A stretch of DNA of 64,000 bases from Lasiosphaeris hirsuta (taxonomy: Eukaryota > Ascomycota > Sordariomycetes > Sordariales > Lasiosphaeriaceae), in assembly GCA_030549175.1 (NCBI GenBank), contig JAUKUA010000001.1:3162001-3226000 (forward strand), given 5' to 3'. The notes below the pieces were generated by a model. The model was not told the DNA's origin, did no database searches, and saw only the letters and a list, made by a program, of their open reading frames with translations. Both the position numbers and the translations under genes were made by a program. Below are positions 1 to 10,832 of this stretch, in pieces (position 1 is the first letter of the stretch; each line of letters begins with the position of its first letter).

Positions 1-2469
1 AATGACCGCAACGACCGCGCCGTCCGCAGAGCCGTTGCGTGGTACGGCGAGCACCTGGCCCGGACCAAGGCCAAGAAGGGCCCCGCCGTCGTCATGCTCA
101 CCAACGACCGTGACAACTTGAGGAAAGCAAAGCTGGAGGGCATCCATGCATGCTCCCTGGCTGAGTACGTCAAGCAGCTCAAGGACGGCGACCGGCTGCT
201 TGACATGATCCCGGACACGGAAGATCGGGATGCCATCAAAGAGAAACGCCCCAACGAGCTACTTTACCCGGAGTACCTCACCATGTCCAAAATGATGACC
301 GGTGTGAAGAGCGGTCTTCTCCACCAAGGCACATTCAACGTGTCGCCCTACAACTATCTAGAAGGCTCCATCAGGGTCCCGGCTTTCCCCAAATCGCTTA
401 TTATTCTAGGTAGGGAGAACATCAACCGCGCGGTTGATGGTGATTTGGTCGTTGTGGAGGTCCTTCCAAGGGATCAATGGAAAGAGCCTTCGACAAAAGT
501 GATTGAAGAACAGGCCATCACTAGAAATGAAAATCCGGACGCCGAGGGAGACGACGCTGTGTCGGAGAGGGAACGCAAAGCTCTTCAAGAAGAAGCGAAG
601 CGGACGCAGAGCAAGACCACCGAAGGCCACGCCCAACCTACCGCCAAGGTGGTTGGCGTGATCAAGCGGAACTGGCGACAGTACGTTGGTCACATTGACC
701 AGTCTTCTGTCATTCAGTCGGCACAGCAGGGACAGAAGCAAGACACCGTCTTCATTATCCCTATGGATAAAAAGATCCCAAAGATTCGACTGCGGACGAG
801 ACAGGTCGCAGAACTTCTGGGGAAACGGATTCTGGTCACCATCGATGCTTGGGACCGGGGATCCCGACATCCCGTTGGCCACTTTATTCGGTCCCTCGGA
901 GAGCTGGAAACCAAGGCTGCCGAGACGGAAGCCCTGCTTTTGGAGTACGATGTGCAGTACCGGCCATTCCCCAAGACCGTCTTGGACTGCCTGCCAAAAG
1001 AGGGCCACGACTGGAAAGTACCAGAAAGCATCGACGATCCAGGGTGGAGAGGCCGAGAAGATCTTCGGGGTCTCCTCATCTGCAGCATCGACCCGATAGG
1101 CTGCCAGGATATCGACGATGCTCTCCACTGTCGCCCTCTACCGAATGGAAACATCGAGGTCGGAGTCCATATCGCCGACGTTTCCCATTTCGTCAAGCCC
1201 AATAATGCCATGGATACCGAGGCAAGTGTTCGTGGCACCACCGTCTATCTCGTGGATAAACGCATCGACATGCTGCCGATGCTTCTCGGCACGGACTTGT
1301 GCTCGCTCAAACCATACGTAGAGCGCTATGCATTTTCGGTCCTCTGGGAGTTGACTCCTGATGCCGACATTGCGAGCATGAGATTCACAAAATCGGTCAT
1401 TAAGTCTCGCGAGGCCTTCAGCTACGAGCAAGCACAACTCAGGGTTGACGACATTTCTCAACAAGATGAGCTTACCAGCAGCATCAGGGCTTTGATGGCG
1501 CTGTCAAAGAAGCTGAGGCAAAAGAGAATGGACGCTGGCGCGCTCAGTCTGTCTTCGCCCGAGGTAAAGATCCAAATGGAGTCAGAAACTTCTGATCCTA
1601 TTGACGTCAAGACCAAAGAACATCTCGATACGATGTCTCTGGTCGAAGAATTCATGCTCCTCGCCAACATCAGCGTTGCTCGCAAGATCTACGAGGCTTT
1701 CCCGCAAACAGCCATCCTACGGCGTCACGGTGCCCCGCCAAAGACCAATTTTGACGAGCTCGCGAACCAGCTTCGCGTCAAGAGGGGATTTGAGTTGAGT
1801 ATCGAGTCCTCCCGCGCTCTCGCTGACAGCCTCGATACATGTGTCGACCCCAACGAACCTTTCTTCAATACCCTGATCCGAGTCATGGCTACACGGTGCA
1901 TGATGGCGGCCGAGTATTTTTGCTCGGGCACCCAGGCATATCCGGAGTTCCGTCATTACGGCCTCGCGTGCGAGATTTATACCCACTTCACTTCACCAAT
2001 TCGACGTTATGCGGACCTAGTCGCCCACCGTCAGCTCGCGGCGGCGATTGAGTACGAAGCTGTCGGCCCCGGCGTGCGCAGCCGAGGACGCCTGGAGGCG
2101 GTATGCAAAAACATCAACATACGCCATCGCAACGCGCAGATGGCTGGCCGTGCCAGCATCGCCTACTATGTTGGACAAGCCCTGCGCGGCAAGACTACAG
2201 AAGAGGACGGTTTCATCATGAAAATCTTTAGTAATGGATTTGTGGTACTGGTACCGAGCTTTGGCATTGAGAGCTTGATCCGCCTCCGGGATTTGGCCGA
2301 GCCGGAGCCCGAAGCTACGTTCGATGCGGAGAACTACGTTCTCGCAATGAGCGGGAGCAAGGATCTGAAAGTGGAGCTTTTCCAAAAGGTCCGTGTCAAG
2401 GTTATGGATCGAAAAGACGTGACAACTGGCAAGAGGGGGGTTAAGATGGAGTTTGTAAAGGCGTATTAG
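1..2469 (+). CDS. DIS3: Exosome exoribonuclease RRP44/DIS3, 3' part (5' end outside window)
   Basis: The frame is open from base 1, so the start and most of the N-terminal PIN endonuclease domain lie upstream; about 822 residues are visible of a protein usually near 980-1000. The first ~60 residues are the end of the PIN domain. Cold-shock-like RNA-binding domains follow, then an RNase II (RNB) domain with the acidic active-site pattern SIDPIGCQDIDDAL near visible residues 362-375 (bases ~1084-1125) and the late motif SPIRRYADL at about base 1995. A C-terminal S1 domain ends at the TAG. No intron is needed in the visible part. In the family this is the catalytic 3'-5' exonuclease of the nuclear and cytoplasmic RNA exosome, acting in rRNA, snRNA and mRNA processing and decay. 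All RNB acidic residues are present, so it should be active. It converges on NUG1. Confidence 0.95.
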   Translation, partial: NDRNDRAVRRAVAWYGEHLARTKAKKGPAVVMLTNDRDNLRKAKLEGIHACSLAEYVKQLKDGDRLLDMIPDTEDRDAIKEKRPNELLYPEYLTMSKMMTGVKSGLLHQGTFNVSPYNYLEGSIRVPAFPKSLIILGRENINRAVDGDLVVVEVLPRDQWKEPSTKVIEEQAITRNENPDAEGDDAVSERERKALQEEAKRTQSKTTEGHAQPTAKVVGVIKRNWRQYVGHIDQSSVIQSAQQGQKQDTVFIIPMDKKIPKIRLRTRQVAELLGKRILVTIDAWDRGSRHPVGHFIRSLGELETKAAETEALLLEYDVQYRPFPKTVLDCLPKEGHDWKVPESIDDPGWRGREDLRGLLICSIDPIGCQDIDDALHCRPLPNGNIEVGVHIADVSHFVKPNNAMDTEASVRGTTVYLVDKRIDMLPMLLGTDLCSLKPYVERYAFSVLWELTPDADIASMRFTKSVIKSREAFSYEQAQLRVDDISQQDELTSSIRALMALSKKLRQKRMDAGALSLSSPEVKIQMESETSDPIDVKTKEHLDTMSLVEEFMLLANISVARKIYEAFPQTAILRRHGAPPKTNFDELANQLRVKRGFELSIESSRALADSLDTCVDPNEPFFNTLIRVMATRCMMAAEYFCSGTQAYPEFRHYGLACEIYTHFTSPIRRYADLVAHRQLAAAIEYEAVGPGVRSRGRLEAVCKNINIRHRNAQMAGRASIAYYVGQALRGKTTEEDGFIMKIFSNGFVVLVPSFGIESLIRLRDLAEPEPEATFDAENYVLAMSGSKDLKVELFQKVRVKVMDRKDVTTGKRGVKMEFVKAY

Positions 2470-3263
2470 GTAGGTTTTGGGCAGCTCAATTTGTTTGAGT
2501 TAGGCAGCTTGGCCAAGTTCAGAAACCTCTCCCTGCTGGGGATTGCCCAGACCTATACGATGAATGAACAGAAACATGTATCCAACATACCTCACAGCCG
2601 GGGTTGAACACAAGGAGGAAATAATACCGAAGTGTAGTTTCTCCTCTGACTTGCTAGAAAAGTGATAGGTAGCAAGTAACAATGACAGATCAGGCGCACA
2701 GGGTCAGTGTAGCACAATCGTCCCTGACTTGTAAATTGCTATTCGATATGGTGCAGAAGCATCCACAGGACTGGAAGTAGTTTTATGTATTGAAGAAAAA
2801 CTCTAAGCGATCAATGAATATAGCATTCACCACCAGGCCATTCGTGAATGTAGGGACACCTGCCTAGCCCCTCTGGTTATCGCCAGCGCGTTAAAATTTG
2901 CTTTTTGAGAAAGGGTTACCAGTTTGAAGTATAGTGATATTCCGGGGCAGCGTCACAGGTAATTATCAATGGTCTCTTCTCTCTCAACTCCGGATTTTTC
3001 GGAAATCACATGATCAATGGGCGTGGAATCGTTGTGTCAGCGAAACATATATCCGCTCGTTCCAAAACAGAAGAACAGTCACCCAGGTAGCCTACGCGCA
3101 AGGGCTTGATAAGATTTTGCAATACCGGACAGAACTTGATTGAGATAGCCCCCATTTTCCGACGCCAAAACGCCCCAAGAAGGCCGAATCCGTCCGTCCA
3201 CGAGATGGTGACCATGCCAACAATATCAAGACAATAAAAAAAAAAGGCTTCATGTTTCTGTCC
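2470..3263. other. Convergent 3' intergenic region RRP44/NUG1
   Basis: About 0.8 kb between two stop codons. It should hold both 3' UTRs and polyadenylation signals. No recognisable coding, repeat or RNA gene was seen. Confidence 0.6.
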
Positions 3264-4965
3264 CTATTGCATCTCAATATCCCCCGCGCCCTCCTCGGCG
3301 GCCTCATCAGCCCATAGCCCATCCAGCTTGAACTCCTTAGCCCACTCGGCCACAATGTGCTTCTGATCAGGCATGGCATCGTCGTCGCCACCCTTTCCCT
3401 TTGCGGACTTGCTCTTATTCCCAGCAACGACCAGGTCGGGCGCACTAGACCAGCCCTGGATACGGCCATCACGCCAATCCGTCACAACGGTCATGGCGGC
3501 GGCGTAGATGTTGGGCACACCGCCCTTGCCCAACCGGCCTCTCTTGCGGGCAACCTGGACGAGGAAGTCGATGGTGGCGTCGCCATTCTCAGGGTTCATC
3601 ATGAGGGGCGGGAGGTCGTAGACAGTCATCATCTTGTCCATCAGCTCCGGGGTAGCCGACAACCGCTTTATCAGCAAGGTCACGGCGGGGACAGGGTCGT
3701 CGATTTGCTTAGGCGGGACGGCGTTGAGCAGCACAAGGTGAGCGTGGGCCTCGGTGTTGTTTTTGGGCACGAAGCCTGTTACAGAGGCCGAGGACGGGAA
3801 GACGATACCCGGGGAGTCCAGCAAGGTTAACCTGCTGTCGATCTTGACTGAGCGGATGGCTGTGGTGACACCAGCCTCGGCGCCAGCCGGGCAAGCATTG
3901 TGCTGATTTCGGTTGTTGCTGAGGCGGGACATAAGCGCGTTGATAACGCTCGATTTGCCCACGTTAGGGTAGCCGATGACACCAACGGAGATGGCGCGCT
4001 TGAGGTTGCGAGAGGCGGCAAAGGCCTTGAGCGCGCGGAAGAGGGCGGCGCTGGTGCTCTGAACCGTCATGTCACGGTGGTTGAAGGTGTGGGCGTTGGC
4101 TGCGGGGCCTGATGCGCGCAGGGGCAGAGTCGGGAAGTAGCTTCGGAGGTGGACGAGCCAGGCGCGTAGAACTGGTGGTGGGATCAGATCGACCTTGTTG
4201 AGGACCAGAATCAGGCGCTTGCCGCCTTGGGCCGCGGCCATGACGGACCGCTCGACATCGCGCGAGCGTGTGCTCTCGGGATCGCGGGCATCGAGAACGT
4301 AGAGGATCACATCGGCCTGCTCAACGACCTGCTTAAAGACCTTGTCGAACGCCTTGCGGGACGAGGCGCCACCCTGTACCTCTGTTACGCCGGCGTTGCT
4401 GTCATCATCGGAATCGGAATCGCCGTCCTCCATCTCGTCGCCGCTTTGAAGCTCGCGATCGTATTGTTCGGCGGCCTTCCGGGCGCTCGCGACAAGGGCG
4501 GCCAGGGGGTTCGACTCGTCGTCAACATCGCTGCCATCCTCGTCCATAATATCGCCAAGGTCATCAAACTCGTTGTTGACATCATCCTCCATGGTGTCCT
4601 CGCCAGTCTTGTTCACAATCCCACTAGCCTTTGCGGCCTTGGCCTCCTCCTTGCGGCGGGCCATGTCTTCCCTCCTCCGATTGCGGTCGGCCTCAATTTG
4701 TTGCAGAAGCTTCTCCTTGTAGGGGAACAGGTTGGGGATGCCCGGGTCCTTCTTGAGTTTGCTGACCCATTGTGGGTTCTTCTTGGCCGCCTTTCTCTCC
4801 TTGCGCTGCTTTGCGGCCGAGGCCTTCTGGATCTTGTGCCGAAGACGAGTCGGCGTCCGCTTGGACTTGGGTTCTGTGCATCTTGTGTCAGTAGAGCAAA
4901 AAGGGGAAGCTGCACTGGGAGTGTCGAGAGGACTGACTTGAGGGCTTGTTGATTGACCCGGCCAT
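3264..4965 (-). CDS. NUG1: Nucleolar/nuclear GTP-binding protein NUG1 (pre-60S assembly)
   Basis: Two exons, complement(join(3264..4873,4938..4965)), 545 residues. The 64-bp intron has a GTCAGT donor, a CTGAC branch point and a CACAG acceptor; splicing joins a 9-residue start to the basic GN3L/Grn1-type N terminus, as in other fungi. The unspliced frame also stays open upstream but gives an unrelated leader, so I reject that start. A coiled, K/R/E-rich N terminus is followed by a circularly permuted GTPase domain: NKVD (G4) near residue 235, GYPNVGKSS (G1) near 312, DSPG (G3) near 362. Acidic stretches lie near residues 120-185. The family acts in nucleolar 60S subunit maturation and export with Dbp10 and Mak11-type factors. 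The usual GTP-binding residues are present. Confidence 0.93.
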
Positions 4966-5312
4966 TTTTGTGGAATCTGGATTCCGCCGAGTTTGAGCTG
5001 GGAGGTGTACTGCAGGGCGGCTGTGAAGCTGGCCAAGGCAAAATGTCGAGAAAAAAAAATACAGTGGAAAGAGTTTGTGCCCCGCCTCACCGCCTCGATA
5101 AGCAGTGTTATCAGCACCCCACCCGATGCCCCTCGTCGGAAATAGTCTCTAGCCTGGGAGATAGATTGTATTACAGAATAAAAGTCATGTTTTGCCGTCC
5201 TGGGTGCCAATTCCGGCTAGCCCTGACCCACTCTTTTCGGCACCCTCAACCACCCTCCAGAAGGTACCTAGAGCTTGGCCCACGAAGTACCTACCAAAGT
5301 CACTTCAACAGT
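4966..5312. promoter_or_regulatory. NUG1 upstream region
   Basis: About 350 bp between the NUG1 start and the transposase relic, presumably containing the NUG1 promoter. It contains the motif AAGGTACCTAG near 5262 and AGTACCTACC near 5286, resembling short GGTACCT-type words common in related genomes. No gene is supported here. Confidence 0.4.
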
Positions 5313-6135
5313 TCAGAAACCCGGAGACAGGCGACGAAGTCCAGCGCCGGCAAGCGGGGTGGACACGCCTCTTAAGCCACGGCGGAGATCTGGCCTACAA
5401 GTGTGAGGGTAAAGATTATCTGTTCGGCTGAATACTCCTCGGCGAATATACTCCTTCTCTACAGCATACTCCTCATTGTAGTCAACCTCCTCGCCTTCCT
5501 CCCTAAAAGACACCTGTGCCTTTTTGAGGTGCCCCCTGATAGCCTCTACTCTCCTGCTAATAAACCATGTTGCATCTTCAAGGAACCCCATAAACAAAGG
5601 GACTGTGAGGGCATCACCACCCTCCCATTTATACCACCTGCGCACAAACGCCTTAAGGTCTCCTAATGTAGCCTCGATGGGGTTAAAGTCTGGGCAGTAA
5701 GGTGGAAGATACCACAGCAGTACTCCCCTCTCTCGGCAGAGGAGAGTAATCTTGATGTCATGGCGCCAGCTTGCGTTATCCATCACCAGTATACTGTTGC
5801 GGTTAGGGAAGGGGTTCATCGCTGGCAAGACGCAAGTCTTTAACCAGTTTATAAAGTCAGCCTTCGTGGTATTCCCTTTGTACACAAAAACGTCGAGGAA
5901 GCCGTCGATACTGATGACTGGCAAGATGTGGTATTTCTGTCCCCTATCCAGGCAGCTCAGTTTATGACAGACTATAATCCGTTGTCGTTTTGTAGTAAAC
6001 TCTCGTGTGTGTTCTTCATCCTGTAATGGGACCACAACGCTCAGAGACACGAAGCTACCATCATCACGCGGGGGATAACGCACCGGAAGCCTGCTGCAGC
6101 CTAAGCGCCACCCAGACTTACCGCCGTAACTCCAA
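5313..6135 (-). mobile_element. Relic of a DDE transposase (Tc1/mariner/pogo-like, DDE_3 family)
   Basis: The open stretch 5313-6083 (256 residues) matches the C-terminal two thirds of a DDE_3 superfamily endonuclease. It has a RGQKYHILPVISIDG strand region, then VMDNASWRHD carrying the second catalytic Asp, and YLPPYCPDFNPIE carrying the terminal acidic residue. The homologous frame runs upstream to an in-frame TGA at about 6135 (GGKSGWRLG resembles the family's TGW..LG segment). The N-terminal helix-turn-helix part and the first catalytic Asp are missing or out of frame. The usual His after DNASW is Arg here. I found no flanking terminal inverted repeats by eye. This is a fragment that probably cannot transpose. 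Confidence 0.75.
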
Positions 6136-8273
6136 TGCCATCATGCCATCCTGAGGGCGTGACCCTCGCATCAGGTACCTCGACCAACAATGCGACACCC
6201 AGGATAATGTCGACGAGCTGAGTGGATGGCCTGGAATTACCAGGGATACTCAGATTAGGGAAGGATGGTTTGAAAAACACCGTAAGGTAGTCTAGTTAAG
6301 AATTGGGTCAGATTTCATGTATCGAGATGACCGTTGGGGGCTAAAATCCGTCTCAGATTCGCTCCTTATAGAGGTTATCATTTTTGATACGACTCGTCGC
6401 ATTAAGCTCTCCCTCCTACCGCCTTTTCCTCCCCCCTTTTGCATCAATATCGAGCTCCGGACCGTTTTCAGGCTTCACGGGGAAGACAAGTGTGAAGTGC
6501 TTGGTATCAGATGCCTCCATTGATCCTCGGTTCCTCCGAGTCAACACTCTTTCACCCTCAACACTCTTTCACCCTCAACCCTTGTTTCAGGGACAGATAT
6601 GAACATGATGGTAGGTATATTGGCTCGTACAAAGACCAGCCTGGCATTACTCTACAGCTATCAACTAGCCAGAATCTAGTCGCCCAGTAACCTGCAGCCG
6701 TACCGGAAAACCAGTCGCCTACTCTGCTTTCTTCTCGATCTTTCCTCCGGTATTGCCTCCACATTCTTTCCCATCGCTCGGTCTACCGCCCCGCGGAAGA
6801 TTCGTTAGCCAACAGATGGCACAGGTATGGAGTGGAACGACGGCCAAATTCTTTCCCAGTCCGTTTGTCCGACCCAACAATATCGAAACATCGTGCAGAC
6901 GGTGGCTGACCAGTATTACATCTATCATGAAAGCTGTTGTTAGTTTCGCGTCAGCCTACGGGTTTGTGCAAGAATGACACTTATATTGAGCTAAAAGGCG
7001 TGACGAACGGTGCTCTTCGTTCGAAGGAAACGCAACTGGTAGGCAGGAAATGAAGATAATAACTCCTAAAAATCCAAAGAAACACGTAGTCATTGTCACG
7101 GTTTGGATTGCTGAATCTAGATTTGTGACGACGCCCTACTTATCCATTCCTTTGATCGAGGTTGTCTCAGAAGTGCCCATATCTCACCATCACGCTTTCT
7201 TTAGAAGTCGTTCGGTTGGTGAAAGAAGCATCTACACTAAAAGAGATCTCGATGCGCGGCTGTCGGATGTCCTTTGGGGTCTTGATGCGGCCCCGGACCA
7301 CCCCCTCAAGATCAGGCTCGATTCGGTCCCAGTAGTGTGTCTTCTCAAGTTTGGCGGCCGCCACTAATGCCTCAGCGAGAGGATTACTCCTTCCCTAGAA
7401 GTCGAAGACATGGATGATGCCTCTCCTGTCCTCCTTCATGTAACGCTTCGTCTAGTGCCTCCCTCTTCTTGTGGCGCGTTTAACGGGTTCAACGGATTAA
7501 GAAGCACATCTTTCTTACCTACGTGGACGAGGGGCACCAGGAATGAGGGACAAAACTTGGGTCCGTGGCTGAACTATGATTGGCGGATGCTGATGCTGCG
7601 GCCAGGCGAAGCGCGGCCAACCAGTCAGAAAACGGAAGTCTCGACGGCAGCAACGTGGATTACAGGGCAGTATATCCATAGAGCGAGTACTATTTGGGTA
7701 GCCACCAGGGGGTGTATTCGCTGGTCCTTCAAGCCGCCCGTGTCTGAACTTATACAGGCAGCCACTAGAGTGCGCGAAGCCAAGAGTCCGAGCAGAACGC
7801 AGAGCTGGATAATGCTATAGATCTTCGCCTGCAGCTGACTGCCTCTTCCTTTCATTAGAACGAGAGAACAGCTGACACCACTGGGGAGACTCGACCGATG
7901 CATTTTCCCAATAAGGCGTATGGTAGGAAGAACGCAATGGCTCCGCACCATAGCACCTGTAGACTCGGTAACCCAGAGCGTTATCCGTATTTTGACTTCA
8001 CTTGATAGCGGGACAGAGCGGAGCTGCCCGATTTGTCGGCATTGACATTGACACAAGGACACGGGTCCGACTCCGCTCCGCCCAACAACAAGCGACCTAC
8101 AGTAACTTCTTTTGTATACAAAAGCTGCAATTTCCATTACCTAGACACCAAGTAATTGGAACCCAGAATTCTCGCTCCGGACCATAAGCCTCGTCCAGTG
8201 GCAGTCGCAATCTTGAATCTACCCTAAGTCTACCCCAAAACCATTCACATCCACCGAAATTCGTCAGGCCAAG
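6136..8273. other. Intergenic region, no supported gene
   Basis: About 2.1 kb with only short open frames lacking recognisable domains or consistent splice structure. It contains the 17-bp tandem duplication at 6541-6574. The last few hundred bases probably hold the promoter and leader of the HAD phosphatase gene. Weak hydrophobic stretches on the minus strand (7625-8137) could be a decayed membrane protein, but nothing specific was identified. Confidence 0.5.
6541..6574. repeat. 17-bp tandem duplication
   Basis: The unit TCAACACTCTTTCACCC occurs twice in direct succession, followed by a partial third start (TCAACC). Both copies are identical, so the duplication is recent or conserved. Confidence 0.9.
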
Positions 8274-9319
8274 ATGGGCAGCAGCACACAGCCAAACCCC
8301 GTCGAGTTTGCCGCTCCTGCCGAGCAGGTCACCTTCGATGGCCTCCTCTTTGACATGGATGGAACCATTATTGACTCCACCGCCGCAGTGGTCAAGCACT
8401 GGGAAACGTGAGCTACGAGCGGCCTCCGTCGACCTTGTCTTCCACAACAATGACACTGACTCGGCCCAAACACGCAACAGAGTCGGCGGCGAAATAGGGG
8501 TAGATCCTGAGATCATCCTACAGTCTGTTACTTCTCCTCTGTGTCTTTTGTTTCGGGGGCGTGGGCACTGACATTCCCGCCCCAAAGGACCTCGCATGGA
8601 CGGAGATCCATAGATATCCTCAAAATTCTTGCCCCTGAAAAGGCAAATTGGGAGTGTATTGCCCCCCCCCCCCCCTCCCTTCACCTAAGGCTGTTGTTGT
8701 TACCCATCGGCGTGTCGCCAGTCACTAAGACCGACGTAGATGTGAGGCATATGGAGGGCTTGCTTCCTAAGCTCCACGGGGCCGACGCCGTTGAGATTCC
8801 CGGGGCCCGCGCCCTCCTCGAAGAGCTCATCGCCCGCGATGTCCCCTGGGCGATAGTCACCTCCGGCACTGTGCCGCTCGTGACAGGTGTGAGTGCCTCC
8901 CCCCCTCTATCTTCCCTGACAGCCCTCAAAGTAGCACCGCTGACCAACACCCCCTGGCCGCCCAGTGGCTGGACGTACTCAAGCTCCCGGCCCCGGAGCA
9001 CCTCGTCACAGCCGAGTCGGTCGTCGACGGCAAGCCGGATCCGGCTTGCTACGTCCTCGGACGCTCACGGCTCACCCTCGAGGGCGCCGACAAGCAGGTG
9101 CTCGTGTTCGAGGACAGCCCGGCGGGGATCCGGGCGGGCAAGGCCGCCGGCTGCAAGGTCCTAGGCCTCGTCACTAGCCACACGGCCGAGCAGGTCCTGA
9201 GTGCCGAGCCGGACTGGGTCGTCAGGGACATGGCGTCGGTACGCTTGGTGCGGACCGACGACGGCTCACGGGTTACGTTGGAGTTCCGTGATGGACTGGT
9301 AGTGCCTGGGAAAGCGTAG
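8274..9319 (+). CDS. HAD-superfamily phosphatase, glycerol-3-phosphatase / DOG-like
   Basis: Five exons, join(8274..8407,8481..8522,8588..8655,8740..8888,8966..9319), 248 residues, the usual length for Gpp1/Rhr2-like enzymes. Every junction restores the frame. All four HAD motifs are present: FDMDGT (motif I, nucleophile and acid Asp, residues ~25-30), VTSGT (motif II), the Lys of GKPDPACY (motif III), and FEDSPAGIRAG (motif IV). The cap segment SHGRRSIDILKILAPEKANWEY is typical of fungal glycerol-phosphatase-like proteins; the terminal Tyr codon of that segment is created across intron 3. Related enzymes dephosphorylate glycerol-3-phosphate, giving glycerol in osmoadaptation, or 2-deoxyglucose-6-phosphate. 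Which substrate applies cannot be told from sequence. A C14 run lies just inside intron 3. Confidence 0.85.
8662..8675 (+). repeat. C14 homopolymer in intron 3 of the HAD gene
   Basis: Fourteen consecutive C residues start six bases after the intron-3 donor (8656). Confidence 0.9.
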
Positions 9320-10458
9320 GAAGGTGGGGAGGGGGGGGGTGGAACGTGGTTGCTGACTGAGCTGGTGGTATCTTCACAGGATGTTAGATAGGGTACCCGG
9401 AACCTGAATAGAGATAGATAAATAGATTATCGTCGTGCGTATAGCCAACCGCTTAAACCCGGGCTACGCCCTTCCATTGTGGTGAGTGTTGGGGCAAACG
9501 CTCAAAAACATGACTTATTGGGTGCAACATGGGGAAACGACCCAGGTGGGATAGCATGCTGGGGACTTGTGTCTCACACGCGATGAAGACGTTAGGAGGC
9601 CCGACTGCTTCTGCTTTCTGACCCGTTTGCCCCATCGAGATTTGAAGTCATCTCGGGCTTTACGGGCTGGTCGGTGTTGCCGTCCTCCCGAAGGGTCTGA
9701 TGTATTTTCGGCGTCGACACAAGACAGATGGCCGGACATATCACCGGGTTTTACTATACCCCCTTTCCTTTTGCCAGGGAACCCGGCTGGCTATATCAGT
9801 TATCACCCGCGCTTCCTCCGCTCTTCGGGTGCTTGAACATGCAGTTGAACGGTCTGGATTCGCCATGCACGGTCAAGATCGCCAGACTACTGGGACCGCT
9901 GATATGTACTCCTTATCGAGCACTTAGGCATGCACGCTGTACCTTTTCCCGTCGCATGCAATCGAAACTCCATTGTACCAACATCTCATCAAAGTGGCGG
10001 CCTCGTGGTAGCTCTCATTACAAAAAAAAAGCTGAGCAGGTCCCCTGTGGTGGCTTTCTCCCCCCTGTCTCCCCCCCTTGTCTACCCGGGAATTCGGCCT
10101 CGTCCCCTGCGAAGGAATACTCAAAACGCTGTATGCCGGTGCCCCCCGCGACAGGGAGAGAGAGCGGGAGAGGGGATAGGGTCCCAACCCACACGCGCGA
10201 GACGTTCTGGACCGGCGGGACCACCGAATCCTTCGGCATATCTGGGGCGAAAAGAAACAAACCGTAGCAAAAGGGTCACATAACCGTCTCCGTATCTTTT
10301 GACTAGACTGGGGCAAGGCCCAGCCCATGCCGAGGGACCCTCCGTCCACACCATCTATGCCTCTGCCCAGCCCGCCAGGCGAATTGTGCTTGTCTAGAAC
10401 TGTCTCTGCGGGGGGAGAGATGATGGAATGGCGTGAATGGGGTAAGGGGACGGGTAAA

Positions 10459-10473
10459 GGGGGGGGGGGGGGG
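10459..10473 (+). repeat. G15 homopolymer
   Basis: Fifteen consecutive G residues, close to other G-rich triplets (GGGGACGGG before, GGGAGGG after), so G-quadruplex formation is conceivable. Confidence 0.85.
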
Positions 10474-10800
10474 TTGGGAGGGTGTGCACGAGTTGATTCT
10501 AGCGTTTCTCCGTACCTCATCCGTCTTGGGGTTGCCACAGTTCTCGCCTGCCAAGGGGGCGCGCAGAAGGCGATCGTGTTCCCCAGGCTGGCGCGGACTG
10601 GGCGTTTTCCGTCCTCAGTCGTTCGTCTTTCTCCTCTCCCCGAGGGGACCCAAAGGCACCGGATCGTTGATCCGGTTACCACCACTACCTGCCCCGTAGC
10701 AGGAGGCATCTTTCATGGAAAAAAGCAGGAGCTCCTTCCAGGTCAGTGATGCGTGCATTCCCCAGTCTGAACCGAGTCGATGATACGTTGATTCGGAGAT

Positions 10801-10832
10801 GGCACCGTGGCACCGTGGCACCGTGGCACCGA
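10801..10832. repeat. 8-bp tandem array, four copies of GGCACCGT
   Basis: Three perfect copies of GGCACCGT followed by GGCACCGA. Neither length nor context suggests a coding repeat. Confidence 0.9.

Noticed and set aside
4227..4952. 241-codon plus-strand frame opposite NUG1
   Set aside because: Antisense shadow of a codon-biased, GC-rich gene; Leu/Val/Gly-rich with no domain.
4874..5210. Upstream continuation of the NUG1 frame giving a 648-residue protein starting at 5210
   Set aside because: The added sequence has no likeness to NUG1 N termini, and a good intron (4874-4937) connects to a natural start at 4965.
6719..6928. Minus-strand frame with a LHTCAICW motif, briefly reminiscent of the PEX2 RING start
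   Set aside because: Only a few residues agree and the remaining zinc ligands are absent; a chance match is likely.
7625..8137. 170-codon minus-strand frame with hydrophobic segments
   Set aside because: No known membrane family recognised and no partner exons; could be a relic but unsupported.
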